Notes under the pieces: generated by a model | What the model was told of the DNA's origin: nothing | Database searches by the model: none | Seen by the model: only the letters and a program-made list of their open reading frames with translations | Source: Cinclus cinclus | Taxonomy: Eukaryota; Chordata; Aves; Passeriformes; Cinclidae | Reading direction: 5' to 3' | DNA length: 64,000 nucleotides | NCBI RefSeq assembly: GCF_963662255.1 | Contig: NC_085047.1 | Span: 110,915,872-110,979,871 of the forward strand | Program-made: the position numbers and the translations under genes | Shown: positions 20,966-33,800 of the stretch, piece by piece | Position numbering within the stretch: position 1 is the stretch's first letter | How the letters are laid out: every line of letters begins with the position of its first letter

Positions 20966-23900
20966 GCAGCTATATTACATCTAAATTGAATTGTGGACTC
21001 ATTCTGCTCACATTTGATTCTATTACAGATTGTATTTGTTTCATTTCATTATTTACTGCCAGAAAATGAACAACTCCCTTTTAGCAGCAGGCATCAGACT
21101 TATGGAGCTGAGACCCAGCCTGCCTAATCAGAGTCAGCCAAACTACAGACTCCAGAGACAATAACATGTCTCTAAACAAGATGAGATGCCAATAGATCAC
21201 TCTTACATACTTGTGTTTGAAGTTTAGGTCAGGGGACAAAATTGATGGTAGTTAGAAAACCAGTGCACTCTAAAAAAAAAAATTGATAAATTCATAGAGC
21301 TGGAGATTTGGATTATATTTTAATTTGGTAAAATCAATACCTCCGTCATATTTGTGGAAGCAGAAGGCAAAGACTAATGAAACTGGCACAATACATTTTC
21401 TGTAATGTTATTGAGGTGTGAGTTAGAAAGAAAAATGTTGGAAGTGTCTATAACTCATACATAACATACATGAATTCCTTCATCAGCTTTTACTGACTTG
21501 TTTATTGCCAAAATCAATACAGCAAACAAACAAATATTTTCAGTATTATTCTGGCTGTTCCCAACAGTGTCTAAAAGGTTTGTCTAAAATAAAACCCTCC
21601 AAAATGTTGCAATGTTGCAAAAAGTATACATATTTAACCTGGGAAAAACACACCAGCTGCTTTTAAAAATACAATATTGCTATAAAGTGTGCACTAAGAA
21701 TAGTGATAAATTGACCCAACATGAATTGAAGTCTAAAATCAATCTTTGTTTGTTTTACAAGAAGTTTTGATCAGTTCTAGCTTCATATGGGTGATTTTAC
21801 TCAAAAGTTTTACCTGCAGCTACCTGCAAGGACGTGATGCATCCCAGGGAATGAACCCACAGTATGACCCAGGGTTCTGCTGGTTGGCAATACCTGATGG
21901 GACCTCCAGAGCAAGGTTTGATCAAAGCACTGTGAGGTTTTTATCAGAAACAAATTTCCAAACTTAGTTTCCCAGGCACTAATCATCCATATTGTTGCAG
22001 GATTCAAATTTGCTGAGCTCTGGCTGCCATGACAAATGCCTTCCAGTGCAACACTGGTATATTGCATTTTTATTTTTTCTCCTGAAGGAAACAATGAGTT
22101 TGATACTAAGGGTGAAAGGATGCAGCATATATCAACTATTTCCATTCTATTGGATGGTGCTTAGTACTCTCCTGCTGCAGCAAGGTTAGAGACAGCCAGT
22201 GGCAAAAGGGAGAAGGCACTGAAGTGAATAACCAGAGGCAAAGTTAACTCCAGGACAGAGCATCTATTTGGGTGGTGGATGAGTTACCCACTCATTTGTC
22301 ACAAGGCTATGTGGGGGGATAACTTTGCTTCACAGTGTGTGCTAAAGCCAAAGGAAGCACCATATTCCATAAATACCTATTTGCTGGTGCTAGAAAATCA
22401 AATAAAATCTGGTTGAACTACTCACTCTATGAGAGAGTCATCCACATCAGGGCTGGGAAGTGTGGGGCAATAAAAGCAAAGATTATCTCAGACACCAGCA
22501 TTTGTCTTGCCCAAGAAATGTTGTCAAGCATTCATTGCATGAGCAGGGTTGAGACATCTCTGCCTTAGAGCCTCGGGCAAGGTGGAATCCAGAGCCCAGC
22601 ATGTGCCAGGGGGATCAGCCCAAAATCCTGCAGGCACAGCTGAGTCTCACAGGCAGGGGCAGAACTGCTCCATGCCAATAAACCATCTCAGGCTCTCAAA
22701 AAAGGAGAGCTGCTTGCAAAATTACAGTCTGGGATCAGCTCTTGACCTGAAGGAGGGGGTAAATCCCCCAGCCACAGCCCAATGCAAAAATCCTTCTTTG
22801 GGTATGCTGGACAAAAATATTTACTGCTGTTCTCTGTGGAAGGCCCTGCAAAATTTTAAAAGGATGTGGGCAGTTTTAAAGTCCATCTTGATTTATGAAA
22901 GCTGTCTTAACAGATAATAATGATGTAAACTGTGCAGTGCTCCTTACAGCACAGTTTTATGGATGTGAGGCGTTCGCAAACACTGATAAGCGAGTTGGGA
23001 GCAGGAAAGCTCTAAAATTGTTCCCATTTAGATTTAATCCTGCTATGCTATCCTGAGGAGCAATGCCTATTCTCTACACATCTACATGGAGAGAATAAGG
23101 AAATCCTGAGGCTGCTGATCTCCCTTGACCTCCCTCCTTCCCCTTGGGGCCTGTGACAATCAACTTTAGCAGCTGGCACTGCTGTCCTTCGTGCTCAGCC
23201 CCAACCTTGCCTTGCACTGTTGGGATCTTCTCCTTTCAGTCCCGCTCCTAAAACATGAATTTAATTGTCTGAAAGAGAAATCTGGAGCTTGGCTGTGATT
23301 GCTGAAAGGTTTGTGCAGTTGTACAAAATCTTAACAATGAAACATTCATGGAGTGGATGGGAAGAGCAATGTGCAAAGCATTAACATCCCTGCAACTACA
23401 TCTGTGCAGAGGACTTTTGAGTTGTCCCTGCAAACTATGTGATTGAGCTAAAAGCTGGTGAAAATCCACCCACATGCATTTATGTGAATCAAAGCTCTGG
23501 GTTTCAGTCAATGCCCCTTTTAAGTCACTTCTCGGAATTCCACAGAAGTGAATTGCTTGAAAAACTTTAGGAATGAGAATAACGTCAAGAATCTTTACCT
23601 TTCTGCAATGCATGTCTTTCTAGAAGGATCTACCTTTAAAAGTCTCAGGAGATTTGGGGTTCATCCCATCAGGAAAGAGGAATAAGAGAGTGACCTGTGC
23701 CTATTGCTCTTGCAGAAAACTGAAGCATTTACAACTTAAACCACTATCTCTGCTAATCATCTTTGAATAAATCAATAACTGAGTCTTTTGAGGAAACAAG
23801 CCCTGTATAATGGTATCTCTGCATATTTTTGCTACTGATAAGGCAACAGACCTGTGAAATGCATAGGTATGACCCATGTTTCAAACTCTTTCTAACAAAC

Positions 23901-26900
23901 AGCGCATGAATAAAAATCGAACTTTGAAATTCACAAAGAGTGAAATCTCACCCCTGAGCAGAAGGGCTGGCACGGTGACATTTCCCTTCCCTAAGCTCTC
24001 AGAAACCTTCACAACAGCTCTTTAAAGGCAATTCTGCATTGCACAGCCTTTGGGTAGACCTGCTCAGCAGTGAATTTCATCCATTGTCAATTATATGTGA
24101 GAGGACTTTGATTTTTCACCTAAGAAGAGAAAAGGACTGAAGGAGTAGACCACATGATTCATTTCATGTAGATATCTTACTTGCAATCAGCACTTATTGT
24201 CTCTGGGGCTTGTAAAGGACAAAGCAGGGACTGGTATTCTGGAAGGAACTGTAGATATTTGTACATAAAAAGTGAAAAATGCGAGGAAGAAGAGACCGGG
24301 GGAAAGAATATTCAGAGAATTCTGGTTTTTCCCCAGTGCAATAGCAAGGAGAAGGTTTACTGGAACAACAAGTGACAAAATGGTACCTGTGTATGCTTTT
24401 ACAGGAGTCACAGAGCCACAGCTGTGGAAGAACCACCCCAAACTTCCATGAAAGAGGTATTATACGCTATAAATAAGTGAAGGTTATTTTTCTGTACTGA
24501 AACTTAAAAAATACAAATATTATGTGCTATTCTAGGTACTAGTAAAATTGCATAAAAGTTTGAAATTGAAAAGGTGTTATGGAGAAAAATCTTAAATACC
24601 CTGAAGGTTTGGACTTTGGGTTATGAGGAGGGATTAGTCTGTGCTAGCCTCTGCAGCCTGAGCCAGAAATGAGGTAAAATGGAAGATTGTCAGGGAGGTA
24701 AACAAAATCCTGAAATGAACAGATTGAAGGCAGTAAGCCTTTTAAGATAGCAACTAATTTGAAAACAAGATGCCATAGACTGAGATTGGGATGGGATGAG
24801 TAGGTGCACAGGCAATTCAGACAAAATTACCTCACAGAAAAGTGCCTTCAATTTGGCATGGATGGGAAAAGTCAGCTATGTGTGCTGGGGAGGGGGTAGA
24901 GTGCAAAACCGCTGTGAAAAGGAACAAGATGTATTTTTGGACAAGCATCAAACCCAAGGTTACAGCCACTAATTGGATTTTGGAGGATATGCTGATATTA
25001 GCTACTTGTAAATCGGTTGATATTTTCTGGGTTTGCGAGGACAGGCTTTAACAGAGTGATGTTTTCTCCCAGCAGTTAATGTTGTTGAGTCCTTAAGAGA
25101 TTTGCAGCATCAGCCAGAGTTTGTGAAGGTTGGTGGGGCTCCTTCCTGAACAACAGCAAAAACAGGCTTGGCATGAGGCTTCTCTGGTAGAAACTACGAG
25201 AGATTTACAATTTCCTCAGTTCTGTGGGTAGTATTGCTTTTTGATTACCAATAAGCCTTTCAGGTAGAAGAGGGCTGTGGCAGGATATTGCTTTATAAAC
25301 CTTTTCTTGTCCAAGTGCTGAGTGCCCTTGGAGCCTCCCTTCCTCAATGATTTGCTCTGGAGTCCCTGATGGCCTTAACTCATTCTGCTCACGCTCATGC
25401 TGCTGCTATCAAGATTTCTAGACATTGGCATAAAGTTTAACCTTCAGATCTGAAAGAGTCATAGACTAGATTTCTATGACATTTGAAATCAATATAAGTA
25501 ACAGTGATATTTGCTTCAAAGCACTGCACAGGAGGTAATTTTAAGCACAAACCTTTGGAGGACCTGCCAGTGCTAATGATCAGTGCCCTGGTACTGCACA
25601 AACACTTGTTCTTGCTGTCACACAGCCACGTGTGAGCTGCAAGGCAGGGAAACAAAACCCCCAAAACTCAGACTTGTACTTCGTAAGTTAATGAAACAGT
25701 TCCATTAACTCCCCTACTACAGGGAATGGTGGTTTTTTGTGAGCAAGCCTAATATACTGCATGCAGAAAAGCACTGTGGTAAACATATAGCCAAGCCAGA
25801 ATGTCACAGGGTGATACCTTGATTTTATTTCCCTGCTTACAAATACAGTAGAAAATAATGCTGTGGCTGCAGTCTTCAAAGGCAACAGGTAAATTTAATG
25901 TGAGCAGTAACCACTCAGACCTTCTGTAAAGACATCTAGAAGTAGAAACATGGGTGTTTCTACTTATTTGAGTATTTCAGCTTTTTAAAGTCATCTTGAC
26001 TTTGCATAAATATACTTTGCTTTGAAAGTCAGAATATCTTCCAAACTTAGCTTAGCCTGCCACTGCTGAATTGTATTACCTAACCCACTTAACATGCATT
26101 TTTGTCAAGAAATAATTTTTTTTTTTCTCATGTTGAGTGGCATTTGCCAGTCTGTTGATTAAATCAGAATTATTGCCATAATTGGGTGTTACCTACTATG
26201 AATCAAGATCAAATTGACATTCTGTGAAATGGATTATAAAAAATGGAAATGAAGAAGCGAAGCACACACTGCCCCAATTTATATTAAGTAACAATTCAAA
26301 GTGTTACAGTCTAGCCCAGAGGAATGTAATTAAGTGACACCTCTTTCATAAAACTATTTTTAAGTTTATAGCAGAATATAGTTTAAGGTAGAATTGCTAA
26401 ACAGATTGGCAAGTTGACTGAAGGAAAGATATGCAAATACTATAACTCTGTTTTACTGCAAGGTAGATCAATCAACCCTATTTTATTAACAAGATCCATA
26501 GCACACCAGAATGGTCTCTGCTTTTTTTTCATGAGTTATTTTGCTTTGTCTTGAGATATGAACCCTGTGATTCTGCTTCACCCTCCCAACTCAACTGCAG
26601 TGTGCAAAGACCTGAGCCAGAGAGATCTGTGCTCATCTTCATCCACCCAGTAGATAGAACCAGACATTCTTGCAGTGATGAATTTTTCCTCACAGAAATC
26701 AATAGAAATGTATTTTATCATAATCCTAAAATCAATATCAAATAACTAAGCCAAGCTTTTGGAAAAATAAAGTCCCTGACTATAATTTTTTCCTAAATCT
26801 AAGCTTTGAAATCAATTAAATCCATAGTATGCCCCAATACATTTTATGACCATTTGAACCATTGCTTTTATATTTAACACCATATGTTGTTCTAGGAAAG

Positions 26901-27313
26901 GGTAATAAATGTCCCTCCAGCACTGAAGAAAGCCAACAGGGGACACTGGTTGTTTGGAGTACATTCCTTCAAAGCATTTGTCTTCACCTTGCTGGAGGAA
27001 CTAAATTAGCTGGGAAAACGCAGACTAACAACCAGTTATCCATCATGGCTCTTTGTGGCTTCATATCATTGCACACAATTGTTTTACAACATGAAAGGCC
27101 AGCATGCTCCCAGGACATGCTCCCAGGGGCAATTCTGCACTGAAAACCATCAGATAGGTGGCACTTTATGGTTGAGTCTAAGTAGTTCAAATTGGCTAAT
27201 AAAATGTGGGGGTGTGCTAAGGTAAATGACAAAGCCTGGGAAGGGCTGGGAAGAAACCAAACCCTATGTCAGACTATTTAAACAAGCAACAGTGCCCATC
27301 TTTGTTGCATCCA
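20966..27313. other. Unique non-coding sequence
   Basis: No gene or confident transposon in about 6.3 kb. The longest frames (22549-22917 plus, 122 codons; 23248-23613 minus, 121 codons) have no recognisable motif. The 25.95-26.45 kb part is AT-rich and transposon-free to the eye; see the regulatory candidate at 26120-26450. Confidence 0.5.
26120..26450. promoter_or_regulatory. AT-rich enhancer-like patch (candidate conserved non-coding element)
   Basis: The patch has a high density of homeodomain-type TAAT/ATTA cores (GATTAAAT, GCCATAATTG, GTAATTAAG) and an exact octamer ATGCAAAT at 26431-26438. It lacks recognisable repeat text. This composition is typical of vertebrate conserved non-coding elements near developmental genes. 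Conservation itself cannot be seen from one sequence. Confidence 0.2.
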
Positions 27314-27354
27314 AATCTTAAGGGTCTTTTCCAACCTAAATGATTCTATGATTC
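27314..27354 (+). mobile_element. CR1 LINE 3' terminus
   Basis: GGGTCTTTTCCAACCTAAAT followed by GATTCTATGATTC is the sense-strand CR1 3' end with the start of its 8-bp tail repeat. Only about 40 bp survive, an extreme 5' truncation. The near-consensus text suggests a fairly recent copy. Confidence 0.88.
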
Positions 27355-30300
27355 AGTCATGGATCATAACAGAGAACTACTTGTGAGACAAAGAAGGCAG
27401 CAGGAAACTGTTTTAAGGCTGAGTGTTGTGCAGATGAACATCTGGCAGTCAGAGAGATGCAGCTCCGTGGATACCCTTCCAAACAGGCTGCAACAACATT
27501 GTGAGCACTGCTACAGCAGGTGAAGTAAAAACCTTGCACGGCAGGGCACTGTAAACAGGTTACGGGAGGGTCCTGAATTTGGCTCAGACAGTGAGCAGGA
27601 ATGGGGTGGGAAATTAAATTACTGTTCCAGGCTCTGAAATTTTTCTTCAGCTTTTAGTGTCAGTTTACACTTCTGGAAATGGGAATACCTGGGTGTCAGA
27701 TTCATCTAGCCCTGTAACACTAGCAGGTCCACCGTGCTGTGCAGAAGCAGCCTCCAGGATGGGTTTAGGGTTGCACACAGGGTTTCCCTGCAGGCAGAAC
27801 CCCACAGCTGCCTTTGATATGCTTTGGCTGATTATACCTGAGTATTGAAGCAGTGGAAGTATGGAGAACAAAATTCTGAGCTGCATTTAGGAGATCCCAC
27901 AAGGGTGCCTCCTTTCCATAGCACAGGTAGGTCCAGAACTTCATACCAAACATGGAGAAATGGTGACCTGGTGTCTTGCACCCCTTTTTCAAATGCCCTT
28001 GTGAAGATGTCACAGAACTGATTCATGTTAGATAAAATGCTCTGGCATCCCTCCTGAAAGGACTCTGCATGGGGAATGATGAGATGAAGAAGGGGGTGAG
28101 GAGAAATTTTACAGAGGAAATTACACAAATATTCAGATGTCAAGTCTGTGGTCCCTACATCCCAATCTCTTTCCTCTGCACAGCAAGTTCATCAGAAAGG
28201 CTGTAGCTTCAGTGAGGAAGAGTAGGAGATGCTACATTCCCAGTGCAACATGCACAGGACTATTATGTATTCTGTAATACTGTTCCTGAACTCTGGGACA
28301 AAATAACATCTCAGAGGATTCCTTATTGTGGCACAGACTTAAACCCTGGGGCTGCACCAGAAAAGCAAGGACACCTGTTGGCCCTCATGCTACCTCATGT
28401 TGCAAGAGTGGGTGGTGTCTGAACTCAGCCAGGGTCTGCAAAGGAAAGCCAGAAGTGACCACATCCTCTGATGTCCTGCAGCCTGCCTTCCAAAGGTAGT
28501 GCATGTACACTGAAAGCTGCTGGTGGCAGGTGCCAGTTCCAGTTTTGTCCCTGAGAGACAGCCTGGACACAGCAATAATAATCTGAAGGGGTGCAGGAGC
28601 AAAAGTATCTCAAAAATCCTATCCACTCCTTTCCTCCTGCTGGCTGAATCCCAGCATTAGCAGCAGGGAAGGAGAGAGATCAGTTTTCCAGGACTGAATC
28701 CCCTGCAGAGCCTGCACAGCCAGGCAAGGATTGCACAAGGCTCAGCACTGGGATGTTTGGGCTACATTTCCTCTACGAGGGCATCCAAAGGAGGATGCAA
28801 TGGATTCCCCTCCACCTTTCAGTACTGACAGAGGGATGGAAAATAAGGTGCAAATTGGTCTCTCTGGTGGCAATTGTTAGTCTATTTTCACTCCCAAGTG
28901 ACTTGTTGGGGTTTGAGTCACCCCAGTAGAGCAGACCTCTTTTCTGGTCAGTGTCCTGTGTCTGGGGATGTGGAATATGGCCTTGTGTGAGTGCAGAACA
29001 CCCTTTTACAGCACTTGAAATATGCAGATCTTCCTATCTCACCTCTCTCCATCTTGTCGTCCTCGAGAAGCTCCAGCCCAGCTCATTATCAGCTGTCAAG
29101 AGATTGCTATTTGCAGATATAAGCTGTGTGAGCAAAGAATATGAGGGGGTGGGGGAGAAGCAGGGAACCCTGCCAAAGAGTGGCCAGCAAGACATCTGAC
29201 AGACCAACATCCCTTTTCCTGTCTGCCTTGGCTTGAGCTGCACAGGCTCAAGACTGATATCAGCACTGACACCAGGACCTGTGCCTGCTCCTTTCCCCAC
29301 TGCCATCACCACTCTGGGCTTCACCCAGCTGCAAAGCCAGGGTCCCTCCTCAGTGATGATATTCACCCAAACTCTCCCTGCATTTCTCCACACTGCCTTT
29401 CTCCTGGCCCGAAGGAAATGTCTGACTTAAAGTGCAGTTGTTTGCCCAGGAATGGAGATAATTTAAAGCAAAAGCACAAAAGCTCGTGGAATGCAGTGAC
29501 ACTGCTGGTACTCAGCTTATGCAAGAAGTTGGTAGCAGATATGGATTTCAAGCTCACTTATGACTGAGCCATAAATAACTTTGTTTTCATAGATCAGCTA
29601 GCTGAGAGTCAAACTAATTCCAGAGGAGATGCTTTCCCAGGAAAGTCTCTTACTACTCCTCCCTGAAGGATACTCCTTGGACTTGTACAAAAATATCCAA
29701 CCTACATTTTACCTTTTAGTTCAGATCACCTTTGTTTCATTCATGTCTTCATATAAATAAATGCGTGCCACCTGGGAGGGGTTAGTGCCCAGAATACAAA
29801 ACTGTGAGCTCCAGACTGAATTTCTCTGGCCATGGGCAGGATACTTAATTCAATTCCTGGCTTTCATGAGCAGCTCTTTGTCCCTTGGCTTTCATTAGAG
29901 GTAGTAAAAGAGAGCTGGGGCAAACACAGTACTGTGGAATCAACAGACAGGACAGGGACAGTAAATACAGTAAATTCTTTAGCTTTTTATTTATCTTGTG
30001 GGAATTTATTTTAATTTGTGTTGTGGCTGTTCAGTGGGGCAGCTCTGCTTACTGAGCTGAGTGCCTGCAGATGTACCTGACCACACCACCAAAGCACCAT
30101 CTCTTTATATGGCATCTCTTGCAATAATTAGCCTTCCTTTCTCCCATATGTCTTCCCTTAGCCTGTTCCACACTTGGAACAGTTTTACACACCTCAACAG
30201 TAATGGGCTATGGAAACAAATTATCCAGAATGATGAAGTTCACTTGGGAGTTGCTAAAAGATTTTGTCCAAGTATTGGTATCACGAGTGAGCATTGTAAT

Positions 30301-30639
30301 ACTGTGATAACACAGATGTGTTTTTTGTTTTGTTTTGTTTCCAACTTTCTACAAAATCTACAGGGTTTTAAAGTTTTAAATCAGGATGGGTGGTTAGTGT
30401 TTGGAGTTTGTATCCTACATGCTCAGTATGCTACTGAAGCTCAGAAAAACAAAGAAAATGTTGCAAAATGGATGAGGATAGAAAGAGAATAGTAAGAAAA
30501 ACATGAAGCCCTACCTCAAATTTATGAAGTATATGTACAGTAATAGTTGTTCTATCTTAAAGAAAACAAGAAGGCATTCATAGAGGGACATAGAAAATTA
30601 TTTGGGGCATTATTTGGGAAAATGTTTCTTATTAAAAAG
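27355..30639. other. Unique non-coding sequence
   Basis: No gene recognised. A 143-codon plus frame (30061-30492) has no identifiable domain, includes a TTTTG-repeat-derived Phe/Cys run, and is AT-rich. Around 29.0-29.4 kb several overlapping frames on both strands stay open because of local G+C richness. Confidence 0.5.
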
Positions 30640-30840
30640 GTTATGCTGGGTCTGTTCACCTTAGAAAGGAAACCAATGAAGGAGAGTATGATAAAGACAT
30701 ATTAAATGTCGTCTAACAGCAGTGGCTGAAAAAATTCAAGTAAATTGAAATGCAGCAATTTCCAGACTGATGAAATAAAACTCTTTTCACACAGAAGATA
30801 ATTAAACCACGGAACTCTCTGCTGCAAGGCACTGGGAAGG
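30640..30840 (+). mobile_element. Ancient CR1/L3-type LINE fragment
   Basis: Sense-strand blocks in order: GGGTCTGTTCACCTTAGAAA, GAGAGTATGATAAAGACATA, AGACTGATGAAATAAAACTC, then CAGAAGATAATTAAACCACG and GAACTCTCTGCTGCAAGGCA. These align with the conserved 3' part of old amniote CR1/L3 elements ('aactcnttgccacagga'-type text). Divergence is much higher than in the copies at 5, 14.5 and 27.3 kb, so this insertion is far older. Confidence 0.72.
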
Positions 30841-33800
30841 TCGAGCACTCAGGATTCCTCCCTGGTAAGGAGGCTCTTCAGATTTACAATAGCTAGCATT
30901 CATGTGTTTTAAGATATTAATATCTGAATTTCAAGGAACAGATTAGGAACTGCCTTTCAGGGATAGGAATGGGAAGTGCTGGCTGGTGATTTCCTACTTG
31001 TCTCTGAAATATCTACCTCTGGCGTTGCTGGAGTGACTTGGCCACTTGTCCCATGGGAACAAGGCTGATGTCCCCTTGGGGAACTCAGATCACTGCCCAT
31101 GACATCCAGCCGTGCTGGGGAGCCTGGGGACACCAGGGAACAAGCCCTGAGATTTTCTAAGCCTTGCAGTGGTGCCTCCCTAGGTGCTCTTCCATTTGGT
31201 CCGACTGCCTCCACATCTGAGGTGGCCCAGATCGATTGAAATTCGGGCTGATGCCCACTGACTCACACACTGAGCTTGCACTTTTGCAGCTTTCCTGCAG
31301 CACCATGGGCCAGCTCTGCCTCACAAAATTCCATTAAAAAAAAAAAAAGGCCAAAGTTAGTTTTCTTTCAATGTGTGACATTGGGAGGGAGTAAGGCCGA
31401 AAGTTGAGGTGTCTTGAATTTCATATGGATGTTGATGGGGCTCTTTGTGGACTTTGTCTGAAATCTTAGTGTTATTTCCCTCTTTATCTAGGACTATCAG
31501 AGAAATTTATTTTACTTCACACAGAATCAGTCCTGCCACAGACCTTCCTGATGCTTAGTTGGATAGGGATATAAATTTGCTGAAGGGGAAATGGTATTAC
31601 ACTATTCTTCAGATGAAAACCCCAATTTAGGAAAGGTTGTCTTCTTCAATTTCTTTCAAAAATTGAAGATTTGAAGGAGCAATACAAAACATTTTTTTAT
31701 GTGTAATGCCAGGATTATGTTCATGCTTAAAGTCCACACTTCTGCAAGTGGGCTGGGCTTTCCCAAAGAGCATGGAAATGACTTGAAAATAAAATAAAAT
31801 TTGAAGGCTGCCAGGCATCTTATTAGGACAGATGATCATGTCCTAGAGCTCACTTAGGGCAGGAGAGGATGCAAGTGCAGTTAAGCCTGTGTCCCTTTGT
31901 TGCAGAACTGTAACAGCATCTGTGCTTGACTTAATGTGATTTAAAAGCACTTAACTCTTCCATCCTGCACTCCCTGACAGACAAGTTATTTATTAATTTT
32001 TGACACCAGATGTGAATTGCCATGTTAGTAGCCACACAGCTTCTTCTGTGTAAGGAGAGCTCAGTGGTAGGGCAGACCTTGACCTTACCTCAGGAAGGGT
32101 AGCAGAGACAGAGCTTAACAGCTTCCCTCCACTTAGGAGGAAGCGTATGGTTGAAGGAAATTATGCTCAGATTGGAGATCCCTTCAGAGTCTTCTATGGA
32201 ATACAATGGATTTTATCCCCAAGTGTCAACATCCCTGCTCTTTTGGGTTAGTAAGACACGTGGCATGCAGGCAGACCTAAATAAACACACCTTAATCATA
32301 TATGCTGGAAATGTGAGGAGCCACAGCAGCAACTCGCTCGAGCTACTGCTGTGCTCCTGTCACCAAGAGTGAATTCCTGCAGCAGCTGCAGCCATCAGTT
32401 CTCTCTGCTCATAGTGCCAGGTCAGCTATCTGTGCAGAAGGCATATTTGGGCCACAAGCACAACAAAACATATTTTCCCAGAGACAGTCATCTTTCCCTG
32501 CTCAAGCAAAAAGGTAGGGACAGCATGCTGGCAGGCTGGGTGCGAAAGACCCGATATCTGCAGGAATCCCAGGTTTAATTCTAGGAGGAATCTTTATTTC
32601 TAGCTGAGAGTGGAGGCCTGACCTGCACTCAGTAGGCACAAGTTCCTTTGTAAGAGGTCCCGTGGGTGAGGGGTACCAGGGATCTGGGATGTGCTGATGG
32701 AGGGCAGCCTTCCCAAACTTGTTAGAGTTAATGGACAGAGGAAGGATCCAGCTAAGCTAAGCTCTCAGAGGATGGCTGAATGTAGGATTTTGCTGTTCCC
32801 AACCAGCTGAAGAGGAAATAAAGGAAGACTAATCTATCTCCTTAGGCTAAAGTTAGCATTTGGGTGTACTCCATCCGGTGCCATTAAATTCCCATTTAAA
32901 ATCAATTTTTTTGGGACCAGGATTTCATTATCTCTTCATCAATTACCTTTTGTGCTTCATCAGTTTCTTCAGTCTGCTTTGCAACATCTCTTCAAAATCT
33001 GTTTGTGTCCTATAGTCACAAAATTTTATAGGCTACCTAGCTACCTAGATTTTTGTTTATCCTCTGGAACTCCTAAGAATTCTCATAGTGAATCATAATG
33101 AAAAAATGGAAAAGTCAAAACCAGTTGTAACTTACCATCTGAAAGAAAAAACAGTAAGAAGTTAAGACCAAATGACAATTTTGTTCCCAATCTTGCCAAT
33201 TTGATTTTTTTCCACCTACTTCAATTACACTTTAAGACGAAGACAGTATGACCTGTAATTTTTTTTTCCATTTCAAGCCTGAACCATTTAAGCCAAGAGT
33301 TTTTCTCAAAAGGTATTATAATTTAATTTCGTGACATTCCATGTCAGGAAATACTTCACTGAAGATTTTTGACCAGTTGAATTACCGGTGATTCAATGCC
33401 TAGTTTTCTAGATGTTCCCATGTTTACTTCAAACTAATTGATATTTTATGGTAGGTGCAGTGCACCTTTATAATTTATTAATACAAGAATTTGATATATA
33501 CCTAGTTTTGACCAAAAGCAAAACAATGTTTTTGAACAAGAAAAAACAGAAATATCATTCTTACCATAAATTCTTATGACTCTTGCCATGCTGCATTCAT
33601 CATCTGATTTTTCCATTTGAAATGCTGAAGAAGAGGAAGCTGATAATTACATGGATTTATATATGTTATGTGCCCTTTTAAAATATGGTGAGCACACAGA
33701 CTTGCATTGTTCTTTGTCAGAGGACCTGTGATGCAACATAAAGGTTTGGCTGCAAATAATATGTAAAAAGTTTATTTATGGCTCCAGTAAATCAAGAAAG

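Noticed and set aside
31336..31348. Poly(A) run as the tail of a processed pseudogene
   Set aside because: No coding or transcript-like body or polyadenylation signal is recognisable upstream, and no flanking duplication was found.
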